A stretch of 64,000 nt of DNA from Paracoccaceae bacterium (lineage in GTDB: Bacteria > Pseudomonadota > Alphaproteobacteria > Rhodobacterales > Rhodobacteraceae), in assembly GCA_026989355.1 (NCBI GenBank), contig JALSJM010000016.1, positions 1 through 64,000 on the forward strand, given 5' to 3'. Both the position numbers and the translations under genes were made by a program. How positions within the stretch are numbered: the stretch's first letter is position 1; every line of letters begins with the position of its first letter. This document shows positions 20,955 through 31,429 of this stretch, one piece after another. The notes under the pieces are model-generated. The model worked only from the letters and a program-made list of their open reading frames with translations. It did not search any database and had not been told where the DNA came from.

Positions 20955-22082
20955 TCAGTCTTCGCTTCGGGCCTCGGCGCGGCTTTTGCCGGCCACGTTC
21001 ATGGCCAGGGTTGCGGCCATGAACTGATCAAGATCGCCATCGAGCACCCCCTGCGTATCCGAGGTTTCCACCCCGGTGCGCAGATCCTTCACCATCTGGT
21101 AGGGCTGCAGCACGTAAGAGCGGATCTGGTTGCCCCAACCGGCCTCGCCCTTGGCTTCGTGGGCCTCGCTGATGGCCTGGTTGCGCTTGTCGAGTTCAAG
21201 CTGGTAAAGCCGCGATTTCAGCGCCTTCATGGCGATGTCGCGGTTCTGGTGCTGCGACTTCTGGCTGCTGGTCACCACGATCCCCGTGGGAATATGGGTG
21301 ATGCGGACGGCTGAATCGGTAGTGTTCACGTGCTGGCCGCCGGCCCCCGAGGAACGGTAGGTGTCGATGCGGATATCGGCCGGGTTCACCTCGATCTCGA
21401 TGTTGTCATCGACCACAGGATAAACCCACACCGAACTGAACGAGGTGTGCCGGCGCGCTGAACTGTCATAGGGCGAGATGCGCACCAGGCGGTGCACCCC
21501 GCTTTCGCTTTTCAGCCAGCCATAGGCATTGGGCCCCGAGATCCTGTAGCAGACCGAGCGGATGCCGGCCTCTTCGCCCGGGGTTTCGCTTTGCAGCTCT
21601 ACCTTGTAGCCGTGTTTTTCGGCCCAGCGCACATACATGCGCGCCAGCATCGCCGCCCAGTCGCAGCTTTCGGTTCCCCCGGCGCCGGCATTGATCTCAA
21701 GATAGGTGTCATTGCCGTCGGCCTCGCCGCTCAGCAGTGCCTCAAGCTCTTTCTGGCGTGCCTTTTCGGCCAGTGCCTTCAGTGCCTCTTCGGCCTCTCT
21801 CACCACCTCCTCGTCGCCCTCGGCCTCGCCCAGTTCGATCAGTTCGACATTGTCTTCGAGTTCCTGAGAGATACTCCTGTAGGTATCGATCGCATCCACC
21901 AGCATCTGGCGTTCGCGCATCAGTTTCCGGGCCTTCGCCGGATCGTTCCACAGATCCGGATCCTCGACACGCGCATTGAACTCCTCAAGGCGATGCTCGG
22001 CGGTGTCCCAGTCCATTCGCTGGCGCAACAGCTCCAGCGATTTCCTGATGGCCTCGACGGTATTCTGTGCCTCTGCACGCAT
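20955..22082 (-). CDS. prfB: peptide chain release factor 2
   Basis: RF2, 375 residues, releases peptides at UGA and UAA. The catalytic GGQ is in [17 protein letters not shown]. The stop-codon-reading tripeptide reads SPY rather than the SPF of E. coli RF2, seen in [19 protein letters not shown]; the same change is familiar from other alphaproteobacterial RF2. There is no in-frame stop and no programmed frameshift near codon 25: the frame runs unbroken from ATG 22082. The gene follows the PBP1A gene on the same strand after 93 bp, as in many Rhodobacterales. Confidence 0.95.
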   Translation of the reverse strand: MRAEAQNTVEAIRKSLELLRQRMDWDTAEHRLEEFNARVEDPDLWNDPAKARKLMRERQMLVDAIDTYRSISQELEDNVELIELGEAEGDEEVVREAEEALKALAEKARQKELEALLSGEADGNDTYLEINAGAGGTESCDWAAMLARMYVRWAEKHGYKVELQSETPGEEAGIRSVCYRISGPNAYGWLKSESGVHRLVRISPYDSSARRHTSFSSVWVYPVVDDNIEIEVNPADIRIDTYRSSGAGGQHVNTTDSAVRITHIPTGIVVTSSQKSQHQNRDIAMKALKSRLYQLELDKRNQAISEAHEAKGEAGWGNQIRSYVLQPYQMVKDLRTGVETSDTQGVLDGDLDQFMAATLAMNVAGKSRAEARSED

Positions 22083-22175
22083 GATGGCTGCTCTTTTCAA
22101 AGAAGTCCGGTCAGGAAGCGGTGATAGCAACCCCGCCCCCCCGCCGCAAGCGGGGCAGACGCGATGCCGGCCGGG

Positions 22176-24728
22176 TCAGTACTGGCCGCCTCCGGTAACG
22201 GTTCCGAAGCTGGCCTTGCCGCCGATGGTTGCCGTGCCGCCTGTCGAGGTGCGCACCGTCTGCGTGCGGAAGGCGCGTTCGCTTTCGGCGAACAGCGGCA
22301 GATTGGCCCCCATCGCGAACCCGCCGTCGAAGGCAACCCCGAATACCGGTTCCTCGCCCTCGCGGAAATATTCGGCCACCACATTGTCACCGCTGGCGTC
22401 ATCGGGCAGGCGGGCGCCGGTGTAGCGGTCGATCTTGATGAAACGGCCACCGGGCGGCACCCCGAATTCGCCGCCGCCGTATTTCCTGACCGCCTCCCGC
22501 ATGAATGCCGTGAATACCGGCCCGCACAGGGTGCCGCCATAGGCCCCCTTGCCCATCGGTCGGGGCTGATCGTAACCGATATAGCAGCCGGCCACGATGT
22601 TCGAGGTGAAACCGACAAACCAGGCATCGCGCGCATCATTGGTGGTGCCGGTCTTGCCGGCCACCGGCACCGGCAGGTTGACGGTTTTCGAGGCGGTTCC
22701 GCGTCTGACCACGTCTTCCATCATCGAACGGATCTGATAGGCCGTGATGGCGTCGATCACCCGCTCGCGGTTCGAGACGATCCGCGGCCCCTCGCCCGGC
22801 GGCAGGGCGGGATCGCCGCAGTTTTCGCACCTGCGCCTGTCATGGCGGAAGATTGTCTTGCCCCAGCGATCCTGCACCCGGTCCACCAGGGTGGGTTCCA
22901 CCCGCTCGCCGCCATTGGCGATCATGGCAAAGGCGGCAACCATGCGCCAGAGCGTGGTTTCCTGAGATCCAAGCGCATTGGCAAGATAGGGATTGAGGTA
23001 ATCATAGACGCCGAAGGTTTCGGCATACTGGGCCACGGTTTCCATGCCGATCTCTTCGGCCAGACGCACCGTCATCAGGTTGCGCGAATGCACGATGCCG
23101 GTGCGAAGCGGTGTCGGACCATAGAAACGGTTGGTCGAATTCTTCGGCCGCCACACACCCTCGGGGGTATTCACCTCGATGGGGGCATCGATGATGATGG
23201 TGGCCGGCGTGAATCCTGAATCGAGCGCCGCCGCATAAATGAAGGGCTTGAAGGCCGAGCCGGGCTGGCGTGTGGCCTGGGTGGCGCGGTTGAACACCGA
23301 GTGCTGATAGGAAAAGCCCCCCTGCATGGCGATCACCCGCCCCGTGTGCACATCCATTGCCATGAAGGCACCCTGCACCTCGGGGATCTGGCGCAGGGTC
23401 CAGCGGATGAAGCTGCCGTCCTTGTCGCTGGTCATGGCGCGCACGTAAACCACGTCGCCCACCTCCAGCAGATCACCAGCCACCCGCGCCCTGGGGCCAA
23501 GCTTGCCGTTTTCGAGCCGCTTGCGCGCCCAGCCCACATCCTTGGGCGCGATCCAGTGGCCGTCGTCATCGTCGGGTATGCCCTCGATGCCGATGCGGGC
23601 GTGGGTCTTGCCCACCTCGAGCACCACTGCCGGATACCAGCCCTCGATGTCACGCGCCAGCTTCAGATCGCCCAGGGCCTTGCGCCATTCGGCCTCGTCA
23701 TCCAGCACCTCTTCGGGAAGCACAAGCCCCGTGCCGCGCCATACGCCCTTGCTGCGGTCGAATTTCTCAAGCCCGGCGCGCAGGGCGCGGGCGGCCTCGA
23801 TCTGCATCTCGGGATCCACCGTGGCGCGGATCGTATAGCCACCGGTGAAGAATTCGTCCTCGCCATTCTCACCGAAACTGCGGGTCAGCTGGCGGCGGAT
23901 TTCATCGGTGAAATAGTCGCGCGGCGGCAGTTGTTCGCGAAACGAGGGATAATCGCCGCTCTGCACCGTGCGCAGCGGTGCCTGACGGGCGTGGTCGTAA
24001 TCGGCCCTGGAAAGATAGCCGTTCTCGAACATCTCCTTCAGAACGAAATTGCGCCGCGCGATGGCGCGTTCGCGTTCGCGCACCGGGTGGTATTTCGAAG
24101 GCGCCTTGGGCAATGCCGCAAGATAGGCGGCCTCTTCCGGGGTCAGCTGTTCCAGAGACTTGTTGAAATAGGTCTGGGCTGCAGCCGTCACTCCGAAACT
24201 GTTCTGGCCAAGGAAGATTTCGTTCAGGTAGAGTTCCAGGATCTTGTCCTTGCTGAGCGTGTCCTCAAGCCGCGATGCCAGGATGATTTCCTTGATCTTG
24301 CGCTCGGCCGAACGGTCTGACGACAGCAGGAAGTTCTTCATCACCTGCTGGGTGATGGTTGAAGCGCCCCGCAGGCGCTTGCCCCGCGCGGCATCGAGCG
24401 CAGCCTTGATCATGCCCTGCACGTCATAGCCGCGGTGAGTGTAGAAATGCTTGTCCTCGGCCGAGATGAAGGCGTTCTTCACCAGATCGGGGATGTCTTC
24501 TATCGGGGTGAACAGGCGGCGTTCACGGGCGAATTCGTCCATGATTCGCCCCTCGCCGGAATAGATGCGGCTGATGGTGGGCGGGGTGTATTGGGCCAGC
24601 TGTTCGTGGTTGGGCAGATCGCGGCCATAGATCCAGAAGATCGCACCAAGCGCCACCGCGGCCATGAAGGCCCCGAGCGCAAGCCATGTGAAAATGGCGC
24701 CGAAAAAGCCGAATATGAAACGTAACAC
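22176..24728 (-). CDS. mrcA: penicillin-binding protein 1A (bifunctional transglycosylase/transpeptidase)
   Basis: Class A PBP of 850 residues. An N-terminal membrane anchor (about 3-30) is followed by a GT51 glycosyltransferase domain with the catalytic Glu in SAEDKHFYTHRGYD, an OB-like insert, and the transpeptidase domain. That domain carries the SxxK nucleophile in PGSAFKPFIYA, SRN as the second motif and KTGTTN as the third, all intact. It polymerises and cross-links peptidoglycan. The start is GTG at 24728 with a poor ribosome site. It lies downstream of the amidase on the same strand; the two plus prfB form a cell-wall/translation block. Confidence 0.95.
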   Translation of the reverse strand: MLRFIFGFFGAIFTWLALGAFMAAVALGAIFWIYGRDLPNHEQLAQYTPPTISRIYSGEGRIMDEFARERRLFTPIEDIPDLVKNAFISAEDKHFYTHRGYDVQGMIKAALDAARGKRLRGASTITQQVMKNFLLSSDRSAERKIKEIILASRLEDTLSKDKILELYLNEIFLGQNSFGVTAAAQTYFNKSLEQLTPEEAAYLAALPKAPSKYHPVRERERAIARRNFVLKEMFENGYLSRADYDHARQAPLRTVQSGDYPSFREQLPPRDYFTDEIRRQLTRSFGENGEDEFFTGGYTIRATVDPEMQIEAARALRAGLEKFDRSKGVWRGTGLVLPEEVLDDEAEWRKALGDLKLARDIEGWYPAVVLEVGKTHARIGIEGIPDDDDGHWIAPKDVGWARKRLENGKLGPRARVAGDLLEVGDVVYVRAMTSDKDGSFIRWTLRQIPEVQGAFMAMDVHTGRVIAMQGGFSYQHSVFNRATQATRQPGSAFKPFIYAAALDSGFTPATIIIDAPIEVNTPEGVWRPKNSTNRFYGPTPLRTGIVHSRNLMTVRLAEEIGMETVAQYAETFGVYDYLNPYLANALGSQETTLWRMVAAFAMIANGGERVEPTLVDRVQDRWGKTIFRHDRRRCENCGDPALPPGEGPRIVSNRERVIDAITAYQIRSMMEDVVRRGTASKTVNLPVPVAGKTGTTNDARDAWFVGFTSNIVAGCYIGYDQPRPMGKGAYGGTLCGPVFTAFMREAVRKYGGGEFGVPPGGRFIKIDRYTGARLPDDASGDNVVAEYFREGEEPVFGVAFDGGFAMGANLPLFAESERAFRTQTVRTSTGGTATIGGKASFGTVTGGGQY

Positions 24729-24833
24729 GCAAGAACCCCGGTCGCTGGTCTGGCCCTTATATAGGGACAGGGGGCGGCAGGGTCAAAAAGAGATCGGCAA
24801 TATCATGCGGAAGGGGCAAGCGCCGGCCGCCGC

Positions 24834-26096
24834 CTATTGCCGCAGCAGGCGTGCCTGCGCAGCATCGCTCACCGCCCATTCGCGCAGGGCGGCGGCAATC
24901 GCCCCGGCTGCCCGCTCCTGCCATTCGGCCGAGGCCAGGTTGGCGCGGTCCCTGCGATTCGAAAGAAACCCGAGTTCAATCAGCACCGATGGAATGTCGG
25001 GTGCCTTCAGCACCGAAAAGGCGGCCGACTGATGCGGGTGCTTGTGCAGCCGCCCTATGCCTGCGCTGAGGGCCTTCACCAGCACCCCGGCCAGTGCCTT
25101 GCTGCGCGGCGCGGTCTCGTGGCGGGCCAGATCCATCAGCACCACGGCGATCATGTCGTCCTGCCCGGCCAGATCGACCCCGGCCAGAAGATCGGCCCGG
25201 TCATGGCTTTCGGCCAGACGCCGGGCCGCTGCATCCGAAGCGCTTTCGGCCAGCGTATAGACCGTGGCGCCTCGCGCCGTTCCCTCGGCCAGCGCATCGG
25301 CATGAAGCGATATGAACACATCCGCCCCGGCCGCCCGGGCAATGCTGACACGCTCTTCCAGCGGCAGGAAAAGATCGCTCTGACGGGTCAGCAGCACCTC
25401 GAATCCGCCCTGGCGCAGCAGGGTTTCCTTCAGGCGCCGGGCAAAGGCCAGCATCAGGTCGGCCTCGCGCAGCCCCGCGCGTTCGGCCCCCGGATCGATG
25501 CCGCCATGCCCCGGATCCAGCACCACCATCAGCGGCCGGTCGCCACGCTGGCGGGGCACGGAGGGCGGCACGGCGGCCGGCTCGGGCAGCGCGCCCCAGG
25601 CAGCGGTGGCGGGCATTCCGGCAGCGGCGGCGAAAGCCTCGGGGGAAACCGGATCAAGGGCGATGTGCACGCGGGCCTCTCCGGTCAGGCTGTCGGTCTG
25701 CATCTCGGCGGTTGCAAGCCCGAGCGGCGCCGCCAGTTCCACCACCAACCGCGACCAGCCCGCCCGAAATCGCCCGAAGCGCAGATCCTTCACCGCAGGC
25801 AGCGGTGCAGGCATCAGCGTTTCGGGGCCGCCGTCGCCCCAGTCCACCTCGCGAAAGTCCACAACCAGACGGCGCGGATCATCCAGCAGGAACACCCGCC
25901 ACGGCACTGCCTGACTGAGTTGAAGATCAATTTCGAGCCCGGCATTCCCCGCCCCGCCCTGCAGACCCGAGCGCGCCGGATCAAGACGTGCAAGCGCCGA
26001 AAGCTCCTGCGCCAGTGCTGGCGCGCCGCGATCCGTCAGCAGCCCTGCGCCCGCTGCCAGCCATCCGGCCAGGATCAGCCTGGTGAATATGTGCAT
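24834..26096 (-). CDS. N-acetylmuramoyl-L-alanine amidase (AMIN + Amidase_3)
   Basis: Exported peptidoglycan amidase of 420 residues. It has a signal peptide (about 1-29, cleavage after ALA), an AMIN localisation domain at about 50-150 and a zinc amidase domain in the C-terminal half. Visible ligands and catalytic residues are DPGHGG (His), READL (Glu), SLHAD (His) and IELGFLSN (catalytic Glu). It is an AmiC-type enzyme that splits daughter-cell walls. It lies immediately upstream of the PBP1A gene. Confidence 0.93.
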   Translation of the reverse strand: MHIFTRLILAGWLAAGAGLLTDRGAPALAQELSALARLDPARSGLQGGAGNAGLEIDLQLSQAVPWRVFLLDDPRRLVVDFREVDWGDGGPETLMPAPLPAVKDLRFGRFRAGWSRLVVELAAPLGLATAEMQTDSLTGEARVHIALDPVSPEAFAAAAGMPATAAWGALPEPAAVPPSVPRQRGDRPLMVVLDPGHGGIDPGAERAGLREADLMLAFARRLKETLLRQGGFEVLLTRQSDLFLPLEERVSIARAAGADVFISLHADALAEGTARGATVYTLAESASDAAARRLAESHDRADLLAGVDLAGQDDMIAVVLMDLARHETAPRSKALAGVLVKALSAGIGRLHKHPHQSAAFSVLKAPDIPSVLIELGFLSNRRDRANLASAEWQERAAGAIAAALREWAVSDAAQARLLRQ

Positions 26097-26255
26097 CTGT
26101 CTGCCCTGCCCGTATTCTGCCGCTTGTCACAGGTTCTGCTGCCAACGCCACCGGACACCCTTTTCGGCGACTATAGCGAAAGATGTTTCTTCGCACCAGC
26201 CGGGTTTCCTGTTCCGGATCCCATACTGCAGCCGGTTCCGGCCGCGTGCCCCGGC

Positions 26256-27413
26256 CTAGCCCCTTCCGGCAGTCCGCCTTGCCATGAAATCCTGCAGGCG
26301 GGCCAGCCCTTCACGGATATCCGCGCTGCTGCGGGCATAGGAAAACCGCAGGGTGCGGTGGCCACGCCCGGCATCGAAATCAAGCCCCGGCGTAACAGCC
26401 ACCCTGGCCTGTTCAAGGATCTCGGCGGCGAAGGCGCGGCTGTCGTCGGTATGGTCGCTCACATCGGCATATATGTAGAAGGCACCATCAGGCGGTGCGA
26501 TACGGGTAAAGCCGGCCTTCGGCAGCCCCTCCAGCATCAGGCGGCGGTTTTCGCGATAGACGGCCAGATTGGCCGCCAGTTCGTCATCGCAGCCCATCGC
26601 CGCCAGAGCTACCACCTGCCCCGCATGGGGTGCGCAGATGAACATGTTCTGCGCCAGCCGCTCGATCCGGCGCACGTGGTCTTCGGGCACCACCATCCAG
26701 CCCACGCGCCAGCCCGTCATCGAGAAATACTTGGAAAAGGAATTGATCACATAGCATTGGTCACTGACCTCAAGGGCACTCACCGCGCGCGCGCCATACT
26801 GGATGCCGTGATAGATTTCATCGCTGATGAAGGCTGTGCCGGCGGCGGTGGCAGTCTCGATCAGCGCCCCCAGCGCGCCCCTGTCCAGCATGGTGCCCGA
26901 GGGATTGGCCGGCGAAGCCACGATCAGCCCGGCAAGATCGCGCCCTTCAAGATCGGCGGGCACCGGCTGATAACGGTTTTCCGGGGCTGTCTCGATTCCC
27001 ACCGGCACCAGCGAAAGCGCCTTCAGGATCTGGGTGTAGGACGGATAGCCCGGCAGGCCGAGCCCCACCCGCTGGCCCGCATCGAAAAGGGCGGTGAACG
27101 CCAGAAGGAAAGCTCCCGACGAACCGGCAGTAACGATCACCCGCGCCGGATCAAGCTTCACCCCATACCATTCATCATAAAGGCGGGCGATACGGGCGCG
27201 CAGGCCGGGCAGGCCAAGCCCTACCGTATAGCCCAGCGGATCGGACTCGAGCACCCCGGCAAGCGCCGCGCGCGCGCCGGCCGGAGCCGGGGTGCCGGGC
27301 TGCCCCACCTCCATGTGGATGATGCGGCGCCCGGCTGCCTCGGCCGCGCGCGCGGCCTCCATCACGTCCATCACGATGAAGGGAGCGACTTCACTTCGCC
27401 TTGAACTTCGCAT
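26256..27413 (-). CDS. pyridoxal-phosphate aminotransferase, class I/II
   Basis: Fold-type I aminotransferase of 385 residues. The PLP lysine is in SFSKYFSMTGWRVGW, the N-terminal region has HMEVGQPGTP, and the C-terminal FDAGRGHRTLRFSYARS supplies the carboxylate-binding arginine. The substrate amino acid is not clear; an aromatic or broad aspartate-type activity is likely. The ATG at 27413 follows AAGGAAGG. It is divergent from the M48 protease gene with a 71-bp gap. Confidence 0.88.
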   Translation of the reverse strand: MRSSRRSEVAPFIVMDVMEAARAAEAAGRRIIHMEVGQPGTPAPAGARAALAGVLESDPLGYTVGLGLPGLRARIARLYDEWYGVKLDPARVIVTAGSSGAFLLAFTALFDAGQRVGLGLPGYPSYTQILKALSLVPVGIETAPENRYQPVPADLEGRDLAGLIVASPANPSGTMLDRGALGALIETATAAGTAFISDEIYHGIQYGARAVSALEVSDQCYVINSFSKYFSMTGWRVGWMVVPEDHVRRIERLAQNMFICAPHAGQVVALAAMGCDDELAANLAVYRENRRLMLEGLPKAGFTRIAPPDGAFYIYADVSDHTDDSRAFAAEILEQARVAVTPGLDFDAGRGHRTLRFSYARSSADIREGLARLQDFMARRTAGRG

Positions 27414-27484
27414 GGTTCCTTCCTTACACTGCCCCGAACTGCGCCGAAACCCCGTTTCAGCGCCAGAACGGAAGGTCAACGCCC

Positions 27485-28855
27485 ATGGGGCACCCGCTTC
27501 ACGGCCCACGATCCGCCCTTCGGGCCCCGGCGGCAATGCTGCTGCTTCTGCTGGCCGGGCTCATGCTGCTGCCGGGGGCGGGCCTGCGCGCCCAGACCCT
27601 GCTGCGCGATCCCGATATCGAATACAGCCTGAATCGCCTGGCCCGCCCGGTGCTGAACGCGGCGGGGCTGAACCCGGGGCGGGTGAAGATCGTGGTGATC
27701 AGGGACAGTTCGCTGAATGCCTTCGTGATCGACGGACGCCGGATCTTCATCCATTCGGGGCTGATCCTGAAACTCGGGAGCGCCGCCGAACTGCAGGCGG
27801 TTATCGCCCACGAGGCAGCGCATGTGGCCAACGGGCACATCTCGCGCCGCCTTGCCAACATGCGTTCGGCGCGCACCGCCGCAGGGCTGGGGCTGATCCT
27901 GTCGGCAATCACCGCCCGGGCCGCAGGGGCCGAGGCCGGGGCCGGGCTGGCAATCGGCACCACGAACACCGCCAACCGCATCTTTCTGGCCCATACCCGG
28001 GCCGAAGAAGCAGCGGCGGATCAATCCTCGGCGCGCTACCTCGCCCGCGCCGGAGTCAGCCCGGCGGCAATGATCGCCGTGCTCGAAATGTTCCGCGGAC
28101 AGGAAGCGCTTTCGGTTTCGCGTCAGGATCCCTATGCACGTTCGCATCCGCTGACCCGCGAACGCCTGACCCGCGCCCGCGCCCATGCCGCGGCGCTGAA
28201 AGTGCGCGGCAGGAAGGATCCGGATGCCGATTACTGGTTCGCCCGCGCCCGTGGCAAGCTTGGCGCCTTCATCCGCAGCCCCGCCTGGGCCCTGCGCGAG
28301 GCCGGAAAGGCCCCGAATGCCGATATCGCGCTGATGATGCGGGCCATTGCCTGGCACCGCACGCCCAGACCGCAAAAGGCCGCCGCGGCGATCGGAAAAC
28401 TGGCCCGAATGCGCCCGAAGGATCCGTATGTGTTTGAACTGAAGGGCCAGATCCTGCTGGAATCACGCCGCGTTCCAGAGGCCGTCAGGGCCTATGAAAG
28501 GGCACTCGTGCTGGCCCCGAAAGACCCGCTGATCGCCGCCGGTCAGGGACGCGCCCTGCTGGCGCTTGATACCCCGTCCGCCAATGCGAAGGCCCTGAAG
28601 GTGCTTGAACGCGCCCGGGCCGGCGCACCGCATGATCCCGCGCTTCTGCGCGATCTTGCCCTGGCCCATGCCAGGGCCGGCAACGCGGGGCAGGCCGCCC
28701 TTGCCACTGCCGAGCGCCTTGCCCTCATGGGGCAGATGAAGGATGCCGCGCTTCATGCCCGCCGCGCCGCCGGCCTGTTGCCGCACGGCACCCCGGGGCG
28801 CAACCGCGCCGAAGACATCCTGCACGCCACCAGACAACTTGCCAGACGGAGATGA
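27485..28855 (+). CDS. M48 family metalloprotease with TPR repeats (BepA-like)
   Basis: Periplasmic protease of 456 residues. It has a signal peptide (about 1-36, cleavage after LRA), zinc motif HEAAH at 109-113, the downstream EEAAADQSSARYL helix with the third ligand, and TPR-like helical repeats in the C-terminal half. BepA-type proteins degrade or assist folding of outer-membrane proteins; this role is inferred from architecture. GGAAGG is about 10 bp before the ATG. The stop overlaps the dsbA-like gene by 4 bp. Confidence 0.9.
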   Translation: MGHPLHGPRSALRAPAAMLLLLLAGLMLLPGAGLRAQTLLRDPDIEYSLNRLARPVLNAAGLNPGRVKIVVIRDSSLNAFVIDGRRIFIHSGLILKLGSAAELQAVIAHEAAHVANGHISRRLANMRSARTAAGLGLILSAITARAAGAEAGAGLAIGTTNTANRIFLAHTRAEEAAADQSSARYLARAGVSPAAMIAVLEMFRGQEALSVSRQDPYARSHPLTRERLTRARAHAAALKVRGRKDPDADYWFARARGKLGAFIRSPAWALREAGKAPNADIALMMRAIAWHRTPRPQKAAAAIGKLARMRPKDPYVFELKGQILLESRRVPEAVRAYERALVLAPKDPLIAAGQGRALLALDTPSANAKALKVLERARAGAPHDPALLRDLALAHARAGNAGQAALATAERLALMGQMKDAALHARRAAGLLPHGTPGRNRAEDILHATRQLARRR

Positions 28856-29634
28856 CCAAAGTGAAACGCGCCCTGATCCTGCCCGCCCTTGCCGCCCTCT
28901 TCCTGACAACGGACACCGCCCGGGCCTTCGACATCACGGCCATGAGCGATGAGGAACGCGCTGCCTTCCGCGCCGAAGTGCGCGCCTATCTGCTCGACAA
29001 TCCCGAGATCCTTCTCGAAGTAATCCAGCTTCTGGAGCAGCGCCAGACGCAGCAGCAGCAGCTTGACGATGCCGCGCTGATCTCTGTCAATGCCGATGAA
29101 ATCTATAATGACGGCCATTCCTGGGTGGGGGGCAATCCCGATGGCGACATCACCATCGTCGAATTTTCCGACTATCGCTGCCCCTATTGCCGCAAGGCCC
29201 ATCCCGAGGTGGCGCGCCTGCTTGAGGAAGACGGAAACATCCGCCTGATCTACAAGGAATATCCGATCCTGGGAGACGCCTCGACAACAGCCTCGCGCTT
29301 TGCCGTTGCCACCCTGCTGACCTATCCCGAGGCCTACAGGGACGTGAACAACGCCCTGATGGAAATGCGTGGCGAACCCACGGCCGAAGCCCTGAAGGCG
29401 CTGGCCGAACGGCTGGGGCTGGATGCCGGAAAGATCGTTGACAGGATGATGGACGAAGACGTTGCCGCCATCCTGCGCAAGAACCAGGAACTGGGCCGGC
29501 GACTGCGGATCAACGGCACACCCACCTTCATTCTGGGCGACCGTTTCCTGCGTGGCTATGTGCCCCTTTCCGACATGAAGAAACTGGTGGCCGAAACCCG
29601 GGCGGCAGGAAAGGACAGCGGCCAGACGGACTGA
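28852..29634 (+). CDS. DsbA family thiol-disulfide oxidoreductase
   Basis: Periplasmic thioredoxin-fold protein of 260 residues. A signal peptide (about 1-25) is followed by a helical N-terminal extension (about 32-72) with a Gln-rich stretch. The thioredoxin fold follows with active site CPYC at 110-113 and the cis-Pro segment GTPTF. The N-terminal helix is like that of trimerising ScsC/DsbG-type oxidoreductases, so the activity could be oxidase or isomerase. It overlaps the protease gene by 4 bp, which fits joint periplasmic quality control. Confidence 0.9.
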   Translation: MTKVKRALILPALAALFLTTDTARAFDITAMSDEERAAFRAEVRAYLLDNPEILLEVIQLLEQRQTQQQQLDDAALISVNADEIYNDGHSWVGGNPDGDITIVEFSDYRCPYCRKAHPEVARLLEEDGNIRLIYKEYPILGDASTTASRFAVATLLTYPEAYRDVNNALMEMRGEPTAEALKALAERLGLDAGKIVDRMMDEDVAAILRKNQELGRRLRINGTPTFILGDRFLRGYVPLSDMKKLVAETRAAGKDSGQTD

Positions 29635-29653
29635 GGCCGTCCCGGCGCGCCGG

Positions 29654-30139
29654 TCAGCCCTGCAGAAGAAGCTCGGCCTCGATCTCCACGGCAATGCCGA
29701 AGGGCAACGAGGCCATGCCCACCGCCGAGCGCGCATGGCGGCCCCTTTCCTGGCCGAACACCTCATGGATCAGCCGCGAAGCACCGTTGATCACTGCCGG
29801 GTGATCCCGGAATCCCGGCACGGCATTGACCATGCCGAACAGCCGCCCCCAGCCTGCGATCCGGTCAAGATCGCCAAGCGCGCGCTGAAGCGAGCCAAGG
29901 ATGGAAAGCGCCGCGAGACGGGCCAGTCCGGCGGCCTCCTCGGAGCTCACCCCGCCCCCCACCTGACCGAAGGGGCCGGCCAGCCTGCCATCGGCCGCCT
30001 GTGGCCCGTGGCCCGAAACGAACACCCGCCGCCCCACCACATGCACCGGCGGAAACGGAAGCGCCACGCCCTCGGGCAGAACCGGCGGCGGCGGCAGGGC
30101 AAGGCCAAGCGCGGCAAGGCGGGCCTCGATCCGCCCCAT
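29654..30139 (-). CDS. RidA family protein
   Basis: Small YjgF/YER057c-like protein of 161 residues, a little longer than the 128-residue RidA. The GRHARSAVGMASLPFGIAVE segment carries the arginine that in RidA (Arg105) supports imine/enamine hydrolysis, so deaminase activity is plausible. It follows ispG on the same strand, with the ATG overlapping the ispG stop (GTGATG arrangement). GTG 30142 is a minor alternative start. Confidence 0.85.
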   Translation of the reverse strand: MGRIEARLAALGLALPPPPVLPEGVALPFPPVHVVGRRVFVSGHGPQAADGRLAGPFGQVGGGVSSEEAAGLARLAALSILGSLQRALGDLDRIAGWGRLFGMVNAVPGFRDHPAVINGASRLIHEVFGQERGRHARSAVGMASLPFGIAVEIEAELLLQG

Positions 30140-31329
30140 CACGCCATTTCGGGGCGCGCCCCCGGCCCCCTGGCTGCCCCTTGTGCGCCTGTTTCCGTTC
30201 CGGTGCCGGTGTCGGCGGCAGCGCGCGCCGCCTCGATCTCGGCCGCGCGTCTTTCCACCTGCTCCACGATATGCTCGATCATCTCTTCATTCGAAAGCTT
30301 GTGGCTCTGCGCACCGGCAAGATAGACCATTCCCGAACCGGCGCCACCACCGGTAAAGCCGACATCCGTCATCAGCGCCTCCCCGGGGCCGTTCACCACG
30401 CAGCCGATGATCGAAAGGCTCATCGGTGTCCTGATATGCTCAAGCCGCTTTTCAAGGATTTCCACCGTGCGGATCACATCGAACCCCTGACGCGCGCAGG
30501 ACGGGCAGGAAATAATGTTTACCCCCCGGTGCCGCAACCCCAGGGCCTTCAGGATCTCGAATCCCGCCCTCACCTCTTCCACCGGATCGGCGGAAAGGGA
30601 AATGCGGATCGTATCGCCGATGCCCATCCACAGCAGATTTCCCAGCCCGATGGCCGACTTGATGGTGCCGCTGACAAGCCCGCCGGCCTCGGTAATGCCA
30701 AGGTGCAGGGGCGCATCGGTGGCCTCGGCCAGCGCCTGATAGGCGGCGGCGGCCAGGAACACGTCACTGGCCTTCACGCTGATCTTGTATTCGCGGAAAT
30801 CGTGCTCTTCGAGAATGCGCATGTGATCGAGCGCGCTTTCCACCATCGCTTCGGGGCAGGGCTCGGCGTATTTCTCCAGCAGATGTCTTTCCAGGCTTCC
30901 GGCATTCACGCCGATCCGGATGGCGCATCCGTGATCCCGGGCTGCGGCGATTACCTCGCGCACCCGTGCCGGCGCCCCGATGTTGCCGGGGTTGATGCGC
31001 AGGCAGGCAGCGCCCGCCTCGGCCGCCTCGATGGCACGGCGATAGTGGAAATGGATGTCGGCCACGATCGGCACCGGGCTTTCGCGCACGATCTCGCGCA
31101 GCGCCCTTGTGGCCGCCTCGTCAGGCACCGAAACGCGCACGATATCGGCCCCGGCCTCGGCTGCAGCCTGCACCTGGGCCACGGTGGCGGCCACATCGGA
31201 TGTGTCGGTATTGGTCATGGTCTGGACGCTGATCGGCGCATCGCCCCCCACGGCCACATCACCCACCGTGATCCGGCGGGACTTGCGACGGGAGATATTG
31301 CGCCAGGGGCGTATGTGATTGAGCGACAT
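30139..31329 (-). CDS. ispG: (E)-4-hydroxy-3-methylbut-2-enyl-diphosphate synthase
   Basis: Penultimate enzyme of the MEP isoprenoid pathway, with a 4Fe-4S cluster; 396 residues. Three ligand cysteines are seen in SCPSC and [11 protein letters not shown], the latter also giving the cluster-ligand Glu. The N-terminal TIM-barrel part has [11 protein letters not shown] and LRINPGNIG. The ATG at 31329 is used from the conserved [12 protein letters not shown] start; an upstream alternative at 31404 would add 25 unlikely residues. It lies 100 bp downstream of the RodZ-like gene, a common alphaproteobacterial order. Confidence 0.95.
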   Translation of the reverse strand: MSLNHIRPWRNISRRKSRRITVGDVAVGGDAPISVQTMTNTDTSDVAATVAQVQAAAEAGADIVRVSVPDEAATRALREIVRESPVPIVADIHFHYRRAIEAAEAGAACLRINPGNIGAPARVREVIAAARDHGCAIRIGVNAGSLERHLLEKYAEPCPEAMVESALDHMRILEEHDFREYKISVKASDVFLAAAAYQALAEATDAPLHLGITEAGGLVSGTIKSAIGLGNLLWMGIGDTIRISLSADPVEEVRAGFEILKALGLRHRGVNIISCPSCARQGFDVIRTVEILEKRLEHIRTPMSLSIIGCVVNGPGEALMTDVGFTGGGAGSGMVYLAGAQSHKLSNEEMIEHIVEQVERRAAEIEAARAAADTGTGTETGAQGAARGPGARPEMA

Positions 31330-31429
31330 GGGCAGACCCGAATACTGAAATGTCTGAATGCCGGGGGGATCCCCCGCAAGCCTGAATACGCCCCAAACCC
31401 GCAAAGGGCAACGCCCTGGCGGTTGCAGT